Origin: CAYNLK01 sp964398055
GTDB taxonomy: Bacteria > Chloroflexota > Anaerolineae > 4572-78 > J111
NCBI GenBank assembly: GCA_964398055.1
Contig: CAYNLK010000044.1
Coordinates: 1 to 50,537 of the forward strand
DNA length: 50,537 bases
Direction of reading: 5' to 3'
Positions 17,516 to 24,649 of this stretch are shown here, in pieces. The notes under the pieces are model-generated. The model searched no databases and had not been told where the DNA came from. It saw nothing but the letters and a program-made list of their open reading frames with translations. The stretch's first letter is position 1. Each line of letters opens with the position of its first letter. A program made the translations under genes and the position numbers.

Positions 17516-17827
17516 TTACGGCTGGATTTGAGCCAGAGGCTCCTCCAGCGCCTGTTTAGCCGGCGCTTCCGTCAACTGCATCTTGGCTGAGTAGGAGCAG
17601 CCGGATTTGCCGGCATAGCCAGTCCGCTGATATTCAAGCGCCGGCTTCACCAATTCTTGGTGACTGACCGGCTCGGCTTGAAGTGGAACAATCTCCGCTG
17701 CTTCCTCAACCGCAGTAGGATTGGCATAGCTACCCGCCAGCGCCAGCACCGTCACGGTCGATATGGCTACCAGCAGCACCAGCCCAACCATCCCCAACAT
17801 AGAAACCAAAATAACTTTTCGCTGCAT
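17516..17827 (-). CDS. Small membrane-anchored or secreted hypothetical protein
   Basis: A 103-aa protein I do not recognise. Residues about 5-31 form one hydrophobic segment with a positively charged start, either an uncleaved anchor or a signal peptide ending near LAGSYA. The rest is acidic and Pro/Glu-rich, with the segment YAGKSGCSYSAKMQL holding a single cysteine, and would lie outside the membrane. AAAGGGGGG directly before the ATG is a strong ribosome-binding site. A clear terminator follows, so this is a free-standing gene. No function can be proposed. Confidence 0.7.
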   Translation of the reverse strand: MQRKVILVSMLGMVGLVLLVAISTVTVLALAGSYANPTAVEEAAEIVPLQAEPVSHQELVKPALEYQRTGYAGKSGCSYSAKMQLTEAPAKQALEEPLAQIQP

Positions 17828-17998
17828 AGACCCCCCTTTCGTTATTCAGCTAAAATTTACTTTTACTGAAAATATTGGTACTATCTAAACGCTTACAAGT
17901 TTGGACGATGCACATTAAAACAACCTTAGAAAAGTGAGGTAAAAGGAGATGTGCCCCAAAAAGCGTAACGGTACACCATCAGAAAGCTGGGCCAATCT

Positions 17999-18943
17999 AT
18001 GAATGAAACCAACAGAAGAGTTGTGGCTTTAGCCGGTGGGGTGGGCGGCGCTAAACTGGCCGACGGTCTGGCCCAGGTGACGCCGCCGGACCACCTGACC
18101 ATCATCGTCAATACCGCCGACGACTTTGAACACCTGGGCCTTCATATTGCCCCAGACCTGGATACGGTGATGTACACCCTGGCCGGGTTGGCCAACCCCA
18201 AAACCGGCTGGGGCGTAACAGACGAGAGCTGGAATACAATGGCTGCCCTGGCCCGTTATGGCGGGCCGACCTGGTTCCAACTCGGCGACCGGGATTTGGC
18301 CACCCACCTGCTGCGGACCCAGTGGTTGCGCCAGGGCTATCCCTATACCTGGGTCACCCGCGAGTTGAGCCGGCGTCTGGGTGTGCGCTGCGCCATCTTG
18401 CCGATGACCGAGGAACCGGTCCGAACGATGGTCCAGACTGACGAAGGGGAGTTGGCCTTTCAGGAATATTTTGTGCAGCAGCGCTGGCAGCCGGTGGTCA
18501 AAAGCATCCGCTTTGCCGGGATCGAGGCGGCTCAGCCCAGTCGAGAGGTGGTCAGCGCCCTGCGCACGGCTGATGTCATCGTCTTTTGCCCCAGCAATCC
18601 GCTGGTTAGCCTGGAGCCGATTCTGGCTTTACCCAGTATGCGGCGCATTTTGAGCGCCAGCCGGGTGCCTAAAGTGGCCGTGTCGCCGATTGTGGGGGGG
18701 CAGGCTCTTAAAGGTCCGGCGGCCAAGCTGATGGCGGAGTTGGGGCTGGAAGTATCGCCGCTGGGAGTAGCTCGCCGGCTCCGGGATGTATTGACCCACT
18801 TTGTCCTGGATCATGTCGATCAGGCTTACCAGGATGCCGTTAGCGATTTGGGCCTACGGACGCTGGTGACCGGTACGGTGATGCTGAGCCGCGCTGACCG
18901 GGCGAATTTGGGGCGCGAACTGTTGGAATTTGGGGAGAGGTAA
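17999..18943 (+). CDS. cofD: 2-phospho-L-lactate/phosphoenolpyruvate transferase CofD (F420 biosynthesis)
   Basis: A 314-aa cytosolic enzyme that joins the pyrophosphate-activated three-carbon unit (lactyl- or enolpyruvyl-2-diphospho-5'-guanosine) to the deazaflavin Fo, giving F420-0 or its dehydro form. The N-terminal VVALAGGVGGAKLADGL (about residues 8-24), NTADDFEHLGLHIAPDLDT (about 38-56) and FCPSNPLVSLEPIL (about 195-208) are the CofD family motifs. Length matches the family. It shows the cell makes F420; the other cof/fbi genes are not in the window. No good Shine-Dalgarno sequence precedes the ATG. It runs in the same direction as the DUF2723 glycosyltransferase that follows 47 bp later, without an obvious functional connection. 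Confidence 0.93.
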   Translation: MNETNRRVVALAGGVGGAKLADGLAQVTPPDHLTIIVNTADDFEHLGLHIAPDLDTVMYTLAGLANPKTGWGVTDESWNTMAALARYGGPTWFQLGDRDLATHLLRTQWLRQGYPYTWVTRELSRRLGVRCAILPMTEEPVRTMVQTDEGELAFQEYFVQQRWQPVVKSIRFAGIEAAQPSREVVSALRTADVIVFCPSNPLVSLEPILALPSMRRILSASRVPKVAVSPIVGGQALKGPAAKLMAELGLEVSPLGVARRLRDVLTHFVLDHVDQAYQDAVSDLGLRTLVTGTVMLSRADRANLGRELLEFGER

Positions 18944-18990
18944 CCGGCCAAATTCGCCAATTCCCGGTCTTTCCTCTAAAATTCCTGGCT

Positions 18991-21102
18991 ATGAGTCAGC
19001 AGTCAACAATTCAAGCCACAACTCATAAAAATTCACACCTCACTGCCCTGCGCTCCACACCCTACCTGCTCTTCATAACCGTCTTTCTCCTGGTTCTGAC
19101 TCTTTACGGGCTGACTCTGGCCCCTGGCGTGGTCGGCGGCGACGCCGGCGAGCACCAATTTGCTGTGCCGCTGCTGGGTATTCCCCATACCACCGGCTAC
19201 CCGCTCTATGTCCTGACCGGCAAACTGTGGACGCTGCTCGTGCCGGTCAGTTCGCCGGCCTGGCGGTTGAATCTCTTTTCGGCCGTGGCCGGGGCGCTGG
19301 CCGCCGCCGTTACCGCCCTGGTGGTCTACTATCTCTGGCCGCAGCTAGCTCGTTCACGCGAGCTGACGCAACCGCTTTGGGCCGGGGCGCTGGTTGCTGG
19401 CCTGAGCCTGGCCGCCGGCCTGACCCTGTGGCGCTGGAGCATCATCGCCGGGGTGCGCTCGATCAACGTTCTTTTTTTTGCCCTGCTGACCCTGGCGGCG
19501 ATCATCTGGCAGCAGCAGCTTGAACGGGGGGACAACCGCGCCGCCGAGCGGACCTTGCGCTGGCTGGCCCTGACCGTGGGCCTGAGCCTGGCCCATCACC
19601 GCACCACCCTCTTTTTTCTGCCGTCGCTGCTCGGCTGGATCTGGTGGCACGACCGCCGGCTCATCTTTCAGGTCAAACGCTGGGCCGGCCTGCTGCTGCT
19701 GGCCCTGGCCCCCCTCTCCCTTTACGCTTTCATCTACCTGCGCGGGGTCAACAATCCACCCTACAGCCACGAGCAAATCTCCGATTGGGCCAGCTTCTGG
19801 TTTCTGGTCGGCTCCGGCGATTCTTCCGGCCTGTTTCTTTCATTTGACCCCGCCTTTTTGCCGGCCCGGCTGGCCTTTATCTGGCAAGACTTGCTGCGCC
19901 AACTCGCCTGGCCCGGCCTCATTCTAGCCGCTCTGGGCGGGCTGCTGCTGTGGCGACAGCCCAAACATTTTTTATTTCAAGGTCTGTTATGCCTGCTGCT
20001 GCTCCTGTTCACCCTCGATTTTGAAGTGGTCAACCTCACCGAAGCGCCAACCTGGTACCTGATGCCGCTCTTTTTTATTTTGTCCATCTGGGTGGGACTG
20101 GGTATCAATGGGATTTTGGATTTACGATTTTGGATTTACGATTGGAGACATCGGCCCTATGGGTTGGAGATTGGGCCGCGCTTCACGCTTCACGCTTCAC
20201 GCTCCCCGCTCTCCCCTCCTCGCTCCACGCCCGCCCCTCGCCTCATCAGCCAAAGCCTGATCACCATCATGGTCATCGGTCTGCTTGCCTACACCCTGGC
20301 CTGGCCCAATTGGCAGCAAATCTACACCGAGTCGACCGCGCCGCTCGATGAGTGGCGGCAACTTTTGCGCGGCGCGCAAGCCCAGCGCCTGGTCGAAGCC
20401 AGCTTGCCCCAGGTTGCCCCTAACAGCATTATCTGGGCCGATTGGGAGCAGTACACCCCCCTGCGCTACTACCAGTTCATCGAAGGCTTACGGCCCGATG
20501 TGACCGTTCGCAACCCCCTCAACAACTGGCCGGAGAAGGTCGCCGCGGCGCGCCGCCGTGGCCAGGAAGTTTACCTGGCCCGCAAAACCACCGACCTTAT
20601 CGGCGCACTCCATCTCAGCATGGTCGGCCCGCTGATCCACGTGCAGGCCGGGCCGCGCTTCGACCCGCCCGCCGGGCTGATCCCGCTCAACGCCGACTTT
20701 GAGGGCGAGCTGGAGCTGCTCGGCTACCGGGCCGACATTGTCGAGCAGCCCACGCCGGGGGGCAGCCGGGCCGGCGACATTCTTCAACTCAGCCTGGCCT
20801 GGCGGGCGGCCCACCGGTTGGAGTGGGATTACGCTTTGTCGCTGCGGCTGCTGATGGCTAACGGCCAGCCAATCTACCAGCGCGACGCCGCCCATCCCGT
20901 GTTGAGTAGTTACCCCACCTCCCTCTGGACGCCCGGCGAGGTGGTGATCGACTTTTACGAGCTGCCGGTCCCGCCCGGCGCCGCCCCGCTGACGCTCCAC
21001 TTATTACCCTACCGCAGCGAGGGTCCAGGCCGGTGGCACAACCTGACCCTCACCGGCCGCGAGCCGCCCCAGGATGGCATCTTCTTGGGGCCGTTTGAAT
21101 AG
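18991..21102 (+). CDS. DUF2723 (GT-C) membrane glycosyltransferase with in-frame repeat insertion
   Basis: A 703-aa membrane protein. The N-terminal segment LAPGVVGGDAGEHQFAVPLL (about residues 43-62) with its acidic Asp/Glu pair, and LGIPHTTGYPLY, are the signature of the DUF2723/TMEM260-like GT-C family of protein O-mannosyltransferase relatives. About ten membrane segments span residues 25-440. The C-terminal 260 residues are soluble and beta-rich, including VAPNSIIWADWEQYTPLRYYQ and a late domain with WTPGEVVIDFY similar to that in the 1801-4266 glycosyltransferase. Residues about 371-418 are encoded by intergenic-type tandem repeats (GATTTACGATTTTG and CGCTTCACGCTTCACG words) inserted in frame between two membrane helices. 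The reading frame remains open. Confidence 0.85.
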   Translation: MSQQSTIQATTHKNSHLTALRSTPYLLFITVFLLVLTLYGLTLAPGVVGGDAGEHQFAVPLLGIPHTTGYPLYVLTGKLWTLLVPVSSPAWRLNLFSAVAGALAAAVTALVVYYLWPQLARSRELTQPLWAGALVAGLSLAAGLTLWRWSIIAGVRSINVLFFALLTLAAIIWQQQLERGDNRAAERTLRWLALTVGLSLAHHRTTLFFLPSLLGWIWWHDRRLIFQVKRWAGLLLLALAPLSLYAFIYLRGVNNPPYSHEQISDWASFWFLVGSGDSSGLFLSFDPAFLPARLAFIWQDLLRQLAWPGLILAALGGLLLWRQPKHFLFQGLLCLLLLLFTLDFEVVNLTEAPTWYLMPLFFILSIWVGLGINGILDLRFWIYDWRHRPYGLEIGPRFTLHASRSPLSPPRSTPAPRLISQSLITIMVIGLLAYTLAWPNWQQIYTESTAPLDEWRQLLRGAQAQRLVEASLPQVAPNSIIWADWEQYTPLRYYQFIEGLRPDVTVRNPLNNWPEKVAAARRRGQEVYLARKTTDLIGALHLSMVGPLIHVQAGPRFDPPAGLIPLNADFEGELELLGYRADIVEQPTPGGSRAGDILQLSLAWRAAHRLEWDYALSLRLLMANGQPIYQRDAAHPVLSSYPTSLWTPGEVVIDFYELPVPPGAAPLTLHLLPYRSEGPGRWHNLTLTGREPPQDGIFLGPFE
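20115..20225 (+). repeat. Tandem word repeats inside a coding sequence
   Basis: Two blocks of short tandem repeats, TTTTGGATTTACGA and CACGCTTCACGCTT-like, lie within the DUF2723 gene and are translated as a basic/aromatic loop. Such words normally occur between genes in this window. Confidence 0.75.
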
Positions 21103-21162
21103 ACTGACCAGAAAATGGACAACCTCCTTAATTGGGGAAGGGATGCATATAGTCACCAAGCC

Positions 21163-21302
21163 AAGGGTGTATTTCACTTTGGGGGCAGGTTTTACGGAGT
21201 CGAGGCTTTAGCCGGTTTTTGCCCCAGAAATCCCGGCTGAAGCCTCGACTCCAAAGCCCACAATGCTGATAAATCATAAACTCGCCCCAAAACTGAAACG
21301 CA
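21163..21302. repeat. 140-bp inverted-repeat element, copy 1
   Basis: The imperfect terminal repeats are AGGGTGTATTTCACTTTGGG on the left and the complement of CCAAAACTGAAACGCACCCC on the right. A 20-bp inner palindrome lies within them (21196-21215 against 21233-21252, 19 of 20 pairing). A closely similar copy lies at 34146-34285. It is flanked by CACCAAGCC and CCCCAAGCC (8 of 9 identical), which would fit a target duplication. No coding capacity. Confidence 0.75.
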
Positions 21303-21311
21303 CCCCAAGCC

Positions 21312-21496
21312 AAGGGTGTGTTCAGATTTGGGGGATGACATAATGTTGGTCGCTATTTTGAATCGCTGAAAGCACTGAGGTGACACTGATTCCGCTGAAT
21401 TTGAGGCTTGTCTCAGCGTTTTCAATCTTTTCAGCATCCTCAGCGATTCACTCGGGCTGCACAATCCTAAATTCGCCCCCAAATCCGAACGCACCC
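21312..21496. repeat. Related inverted-repeat element with different interior
   Basis: The ends GGGTGTGTTCAGATTTGGGG and the complement of CCCCAAATCCGAACGCACCC match in about 18 of 20 positions and resemble those of the element at 21163. The interior differs and carries CTGAAAGCACTGAGG/CAGCATCCTCAGCGATTC-type sequence. CCAAGCC occurs on both sides. Confidence 0.65.
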
Positions 21497-21503
21497 CCAA
21501 GCC

Positions 21504-21676
21504 TAGGGCAATCGCACGCATTATGTTAAACACTAAATGTTGTATACAAATCTCAGGGACAAACTATATGTCGTAGCTCTAAATTTTAGCACTTTGATCG
21601 GGAGCGCCATATATAGTAACTATGCAAACAGAAAAGCCTATATGTAGTTGTTGTCATAATCTATGCGATTGCCCTG
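21504..21676. mobile_element. 173-bp MITE-like element with 10-bp target duplication
   Basis: The terminal inverted repeats are AGGGCAATCGCA (21505-21516) and TGCGATTGCCCT (21664-21675), extending imperfectly to ATTATG. The element is flanked by perfect 10-bp direct repeats CCCCCAAGCC (21494-21503 and 21677-21686). The interior is A+T-rich and non-coding. These are the marks of a non-autonomous insertion; no matching transposase is in the window. Confidence 0.75.
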
Positions 21677-21695
21677 CCCCCAAGCCAAAATCGCC

Positions 21696-21724
21696 TTGAC
21701 AAACCGACCTTCCTGTGGTATAGT
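21696..21724 (+). promoter_or_regulatory. Promoter of the island leader RNA
   Basis: TTGACA (21696-21701), 17 bp, then TATAGT (21719-21724). It is the best promoter match in the island and lies immediately beyond the MITE, pointing at the downstream terminators and the genes from 22017. Confidence 0.75.
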
Positions 21725-21730
21725 TGTAAG

Positions 21731-21835
21731 AATTAAGCTGGTAGTAATTTTACTTGGAAAGTACAGCTAAACTAAATAAATTGTAGTTAACAGTAAATGA
21801 AACCATTTCACCCGCCTTGGCGGGATTTCTTGTTT
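21731..21835 (+). ncRNA. Possible small RNA or attenuated leader
   Basis: Transcription from the 21696 promoter would begin near 21731 and meet a hairpin CCCGCC-TT-GGCGGG (21811-21824) followed by a T-rich tract at about 21826-21835. That yields a transcript of roughly 105 nt with no credible open frame. It could be a free small RNA or the terminated form of a leader controlling the genes at 22017-24464. This is an inference from promoter and terminator spacing. Confidence 0.4.
21811..21835 (+). terminator. Hairpin terminator, first of a tandem pair
   Basis: The six-bp G+C stem CCCGCC/GGCGGG with a TT loop is followed by ATTTCTTGTTTT. Confidence 0.65.
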
Positions 21836-21928
21836 TATACGGATCCTGGTTAATTTAAAAAGGGGGGGGGATTCTTTTTTTGCCATTAAAATAATTTAAA
21901 CACAATTTAAATTGCTGAATCGGATTTT

Positions 21929-21957
21929 ATCCACTAATAATTTAGTGGATTTTTTCT
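21929..21957 (+). terminator. Hairpin terminator, second of a tandem pair
   Basis: The nine-bp perfect stem ATCCACTAA/TTAGTGGAT with loop TAAT is followed by TTTTTC. It ends 60 bp before the first island gene. Confidence 0.8.
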
Positions 21958-22016
21958 TATGAAAGCAATGTAGTTAATTTAAACCGAGATTCTTTTTATA
22001 ATAGGAGGCAAATGAA

Positions 22017-22709
22017 ATGAGTGAACAAGTATTAATGGCTTTTGATATGTTGTTAGAAACAATTAATGACGAAAAGCCACGATTGGCAAATGCTTTACAG
22101 GAAGCTGTATTGCAGAATAAATTTGATGAAGGTCATAAATTGATGACCAAAGCTCAGCACGTTAATAATATTGGCGCACAAATAGAACAATTGAGAAAGA
22201 CTTGGGAAGTACTATATGAGAATGAGATAGCTGCCACTAAAACTCAGGTTGCAGCCGTAGTAGAAAATAGTGAGCCAATCAGTTTTGATGACAATAAAAC
22301 CCTTCTTGCTCCATCATCAAGTATCCGTCGAATGGGAAACAATAAACGTGGCATATCAGAAATGGTAAACAATGTAAATATTTATCGAAGATATGGAAGA
22401 TTTCTCTATATAATAAGCGCACAGCATTTGGATGAACATGGAGATTTTTCAGGAATTAAATCACCGGAGCAGATTGCTTTATTCAAAGAAGAATATACAT
22501 ATCAAGGGAAAAAGTATCGATTTGTAAAGGCTTTAGCCGTGCAAAACTCACCAAGTGCATTATGCGAAATAATTGACCGAGAAATATGTGGTAAAAAAAA
22601 TACAAGTAATGGAGTGAACGATACCACGTTTTCTCGACATAAACAATGGAATTATTCACAGTATCCCGTTCCATCTATTGAAGAGTTGATTCAAAATATA
22701 ATAACCTGA
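22017..22709 (+). CDS. Unknown island protein with N-terminal coiled coil
   Basis: I do not recognise this 230-aa protein. Residues about 1-75 are helical and Glu/Gln/Lys-rich, likely a coiled coil. Residues about 80-115 look like a linker. Residues about 118-230 form a compact alpha/beta segment (NIYRRYGRFLYIISAQHLDE, then EEYTYQGKKYRFVKALAV). There is no signal peptide or membrane helix, so it is probably cytosolic. AGGAGG nine bases before the ATG is a strong ribosome-binding site. Base composition is clearly A+T-rich compared with its neighbours, which fits recent transfer. It is the first gene of a likely operon with the 69-aa protein 22 bp downstream and possibly the 386-aa protein further on. 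Confidence 0.7.
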   Translation: MSEQVLMAFDMLLETINDEKPRLANALQEAVLQNKFDEGHKLMTKAQHVNNIGAQIEQLRKTWEVLYENEIAATKTQVAAVVENSEPISFDDNKTLLAPSSSIRRMGNNKRGISEMVNNVNIYRRYGRFLYIISAQHLDEHGDFSGIKSPEQIALFKEEYTYQGKKYRFVKALAVQNSPSALCEIIDREICGKKNTSNGVNDTTFSRHKQWNYSQYPVPSIEELIQNIIT

Positions 22710-22731
22710 TTGATAAATTGGAGGTGTAATC

Positions 22732-22941
22732 ATGTCTGAAGCCGAAAAAGTAGTCCGCGTTAGAAATTCAGACGGTAATTGGATGGTGGTTAAGTTTTTG
22801 AGCTTTGGTGAAGTCAGGAAATCTGGAAAAAAATTTCCAGGAATCGTCGTTCAAAAAGATGACGGGTTTCCTTTCCCAGTTGAAGCAGAGGATGTACATC
22901 CAGATGATTATGGGCGTCTGATTGCCCAATTTGGAAAGTAA
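22732..22941 (+). CDS. Small unknown island protein (69 aa)
   Basis: A 69-aa protein without a recognised family. It has alternating hydrophobic and charged strands (VVRVRNSDGNWMVVKFLSFG, then GIVVQKDDGFPFPVE), suggesting a small beta-barrel of SH3 or OB type, and a short C-terminal helix. No export signal. A GGAGGTG ribosome-binding site precedes the ATG at good spacing and the gene follows its upstream neighbour by 22 bp, so it is very likely cotranscribed. Its small size and position next to a possible effector could fit an immunity or regulatory partner, but nothing in the sequence proves this. Confidence 0.65.
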   Translation: MSEAEKVVRVRNSDGNWMVVKFLSFGEVRKSGKKFPGIVVQKDDGFPFPVEAEDVHPDDYGRLIAQFGK

Positions 22942-23303
22942 AATAGGTTGGTTCTGTTGGGTTTCTGTGATTTAGGTGAGGGGTGGTCATAATTCATTTG
23001 CGCTTAAAATCGACCTCAAACATGTCATTTCGAGCGACGGTAGGAGCGAGAAATCCCTAAGGAGGCCGCTTGCAAGACACGGTTTCAGGGATTTCTCACT
23101 CCGCTACGCTCCGTTCGAATGACATAACCCGCAGTTTGGTGATTTCTAGCCGTATTATTTTGCCTTTTGATATTTATGACCACCCCTCATTTAGGTATGA
23201 GCCTACCAATGAATTCGCGGTTGGTAAGGGAAACATGTTTCTAAAACGTTTGTTGGGCGCAATTTAGAAAAACCCGTATGCAGTTCAATTCAAGGAGATA
23301 ATT
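22942..23303. other. Gene-free interval occupied by a MITE
   Basis: Apart from the inserted element at 22978-23188 the interval holds only about 110 bp before the next start, including a small inverted repeat TACCAA...TTGGTA near 23204-23226. The open frame at 23070-23267 crosses the MITE boundary and is not credible. Confidence 0.7.
22978..23188. mobile_element. 211-bp MITE with perfect 14-bp ends and 8-bp target duplication
   Basis: The ends GAGGGGTGGTCATA (22978-22991) and TATGACCACCCCTC (23175-23188) are exact inverted repeats. ATTTAGGT occurs directly on both sides (22970-22977 and 23189-23196). Inside lies a second palindrome (23022-23125) with ATGTCATTTCGAGCG against CGTTCGAATGACAT and GAGAAATCCCT against AGGGATTTCTC, a repeat type common in environmental genomes. 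It has no transposase. Confidence 0.85.
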
Positions 23304-24464
23304 GTGGAGCAAGAAAAGGAAAAAGAATCAGTACATGACGGAATAGTTATGGAGACGATTGCTCGTTATGGGCAAGCACTTGACGCCGTTCAAGATATGG
23401 GAACACGTATCTCCAAAGTAGCAGAAACTTACAATGCAACAGGACAACCGCAAGTAGCAGGGCGAATAGCTGAAGAATGGCACGCAGGCACGTTCAATAG
23501 AGATGCTGCATTAAAAGGACACAGTAATTTACGTGCCCAAACAACTGCATCTAACGGACAACACTCTGCTACTGCTGACATTGAGGTATTTCAAAATGGT
23601 AAAATTGTTGCAAAAGCTCAATCAAAATACAACAACTCTACCGCAAAGACGACCTTTGAAATTTCTGACAAAAACTATGACGGAATGCAAAAGTTGCATC
23701 CATCTGATCAAAATGTAGGAGATTTAGCTGGTAGACGTGGAACAAGCGGTATTGAACAACGCAATTACCCCGATACTGCAAAAAATGCAACTGAGAAATT
23801 ACATTATGAAAATATCGAAAGTGACCCTCTTAGTTATGGTGAGGCGATCCAACTTGCCGATGATGCAACAGTAGCGGCAAAGAAAATTGTACAACAAGAA
23901 ATGTTGAATGCAGTAAAAGGAGGAGCTGTCATAGGTGCAGCACTATCTGGAAGCATTTCTACCGTTACGAATATCCGTACTGTCTTAAAGGGCGAAAAGA
24001 AACTATCTAATGCTGCAAAAGATGTAGCTGTAGACACCACGATTGGGGGCGCAGATGGTGCAATCAAAGGGGCGGCTACTATTGTTATTAAATCTGGGAT
24101 GGTTCGAGTTGGAGCTAAGGCAGCAGCACGTTCTTCTGCACCTGTAGCTATTGGAATGACAGCAGTAGAGATCGGAAAAGATGCTGGATTAGCTGTTATG
24201 GGAAAGATTGATTCACGAGAATTATCTACGAGAACTGGCAAGAATGTTGCAAAAGGGGCCGGTGCTTGGGCGGGAATGGAAGGGGGAGCAGCACTTGGTA
24301 CTTTTATTTTTCCTGGTATTGGTACAATAGTAGGGGGAGTTGTAGGAGGAATTGCTGGTCATTTGGGAGCATCTGCTCTGGTAGATTATTTTGCGCCCAA
24401 CAAGCCGCAGGCAGGGGACGGCCCAAGCGAGGTTTTAATTGAGGTTGATTCTGATTGTGGCTGA
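23304..24464 (+). CDS. Putative effector: possible QxK nuclease-like domain plus glycine-rich membrane helices
   Basis: A 386-aa protein with no firm family. Residues about 15-50 are helical. Residues about 50-140 contain RIAEEWHAGTFN, then TADIEVF and KAQSKYN, spaced like the E...D...QxK motifs of Mrr-type PD-(D/E)XK nucleases; that match is my inference. Residues about 205-365 are Gly/Ala-rich with several segments able to cross a membrane, for example GGAVIGAALSGSISTV and IFPGIGTIVGGVVGGIAGHL, which resemble glycine zippers. An Asp/Glu-rich tail ends the protein. No signal peptide is present. It is A+T-rich like the two genes before it. The start is GTG at 23304, with AAGGAGA about ten bases upstream. 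Confidence 0.6.
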   Translation: MEQEKEKESVHDGIVMETIARYGQALDAVQDMGTRISKVAETYNATGQPQVAGRIAEEWHAGTFNRDAALKGHSNLRAQTTASNGQHSATADIEVFQNGKIVAKAQSKYNNSTAKTTFEISDKNYDGMQKLHPSDQNVGDLAGRRGTSGIEQRNYPDTAKNATEKLHYENIESDPLSYGEAIQLADDATVAAKKIVQQEMLNAVKGGAVIGAALSGSISTVTNIRTVLKGEKKLSNAAKDVAVDTTIGGADGAIKGAATIVIKSGMVRVGAKAAARSSAPVAIGMTAVEIGKDAGLAVMGKIDSRELSTRTGKNVAKGAGAWAGMEGGAALGTFIFPGIGTIVGGVVGGIAGHLGASALVDYFAPNKPQAGDGPSEVLIEVDSDCG

Positions 24465-24649
24465 TGTTGCCAACAAACTTGGTGTTAAACTCAACGGTTC
24501 TATGCCTGTAAGGGGGTGCTCGGTGTTGTAACTGGCTTCAACTGAGGTAGCCATCGGGCCGCCCCTAATGCGGAGGCGTTGGACAGAAAATCCGTTTAAA
24601 CAGTTTCTTGTCTTAGACAGCGAATTCATTCGGTGGCTTACAGCATAAC

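Larger units (their letters stand above)
21103..22016. other. 914-bp gene-free interval: three mobile-type repeats, promoter and two terminators
   Basis: Two open frames here are translations of the repeats and are not credible genes. From left to right the interval holds elements at 21163-21302, 21312-21496 and 21504-21676, a promoter at 21696-21724, and hairpin terminators at 21811-21835 and 21929-21957. G+C falls sharply from about 21530 on, marking entry to an A+T-rich island. Confidence 0.7.

Noticed and set aside
21974..22002. Promoter directly before the first island gene (TATAAT at 21997)
   Set aside because: The -10 box abuts the ribosome-binding site, so a transcript from it would lack the site, and the -35 is poor.
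24465..24649. Possible integron attC-like or insertion-sequence remnant after the island genes (GTTAAAC, GCGTTGG words)
   Set aside because: The core sites are not paired as in attC, no integrase or transposase is nearby, and no clean inverted repeat or duplication is visible.
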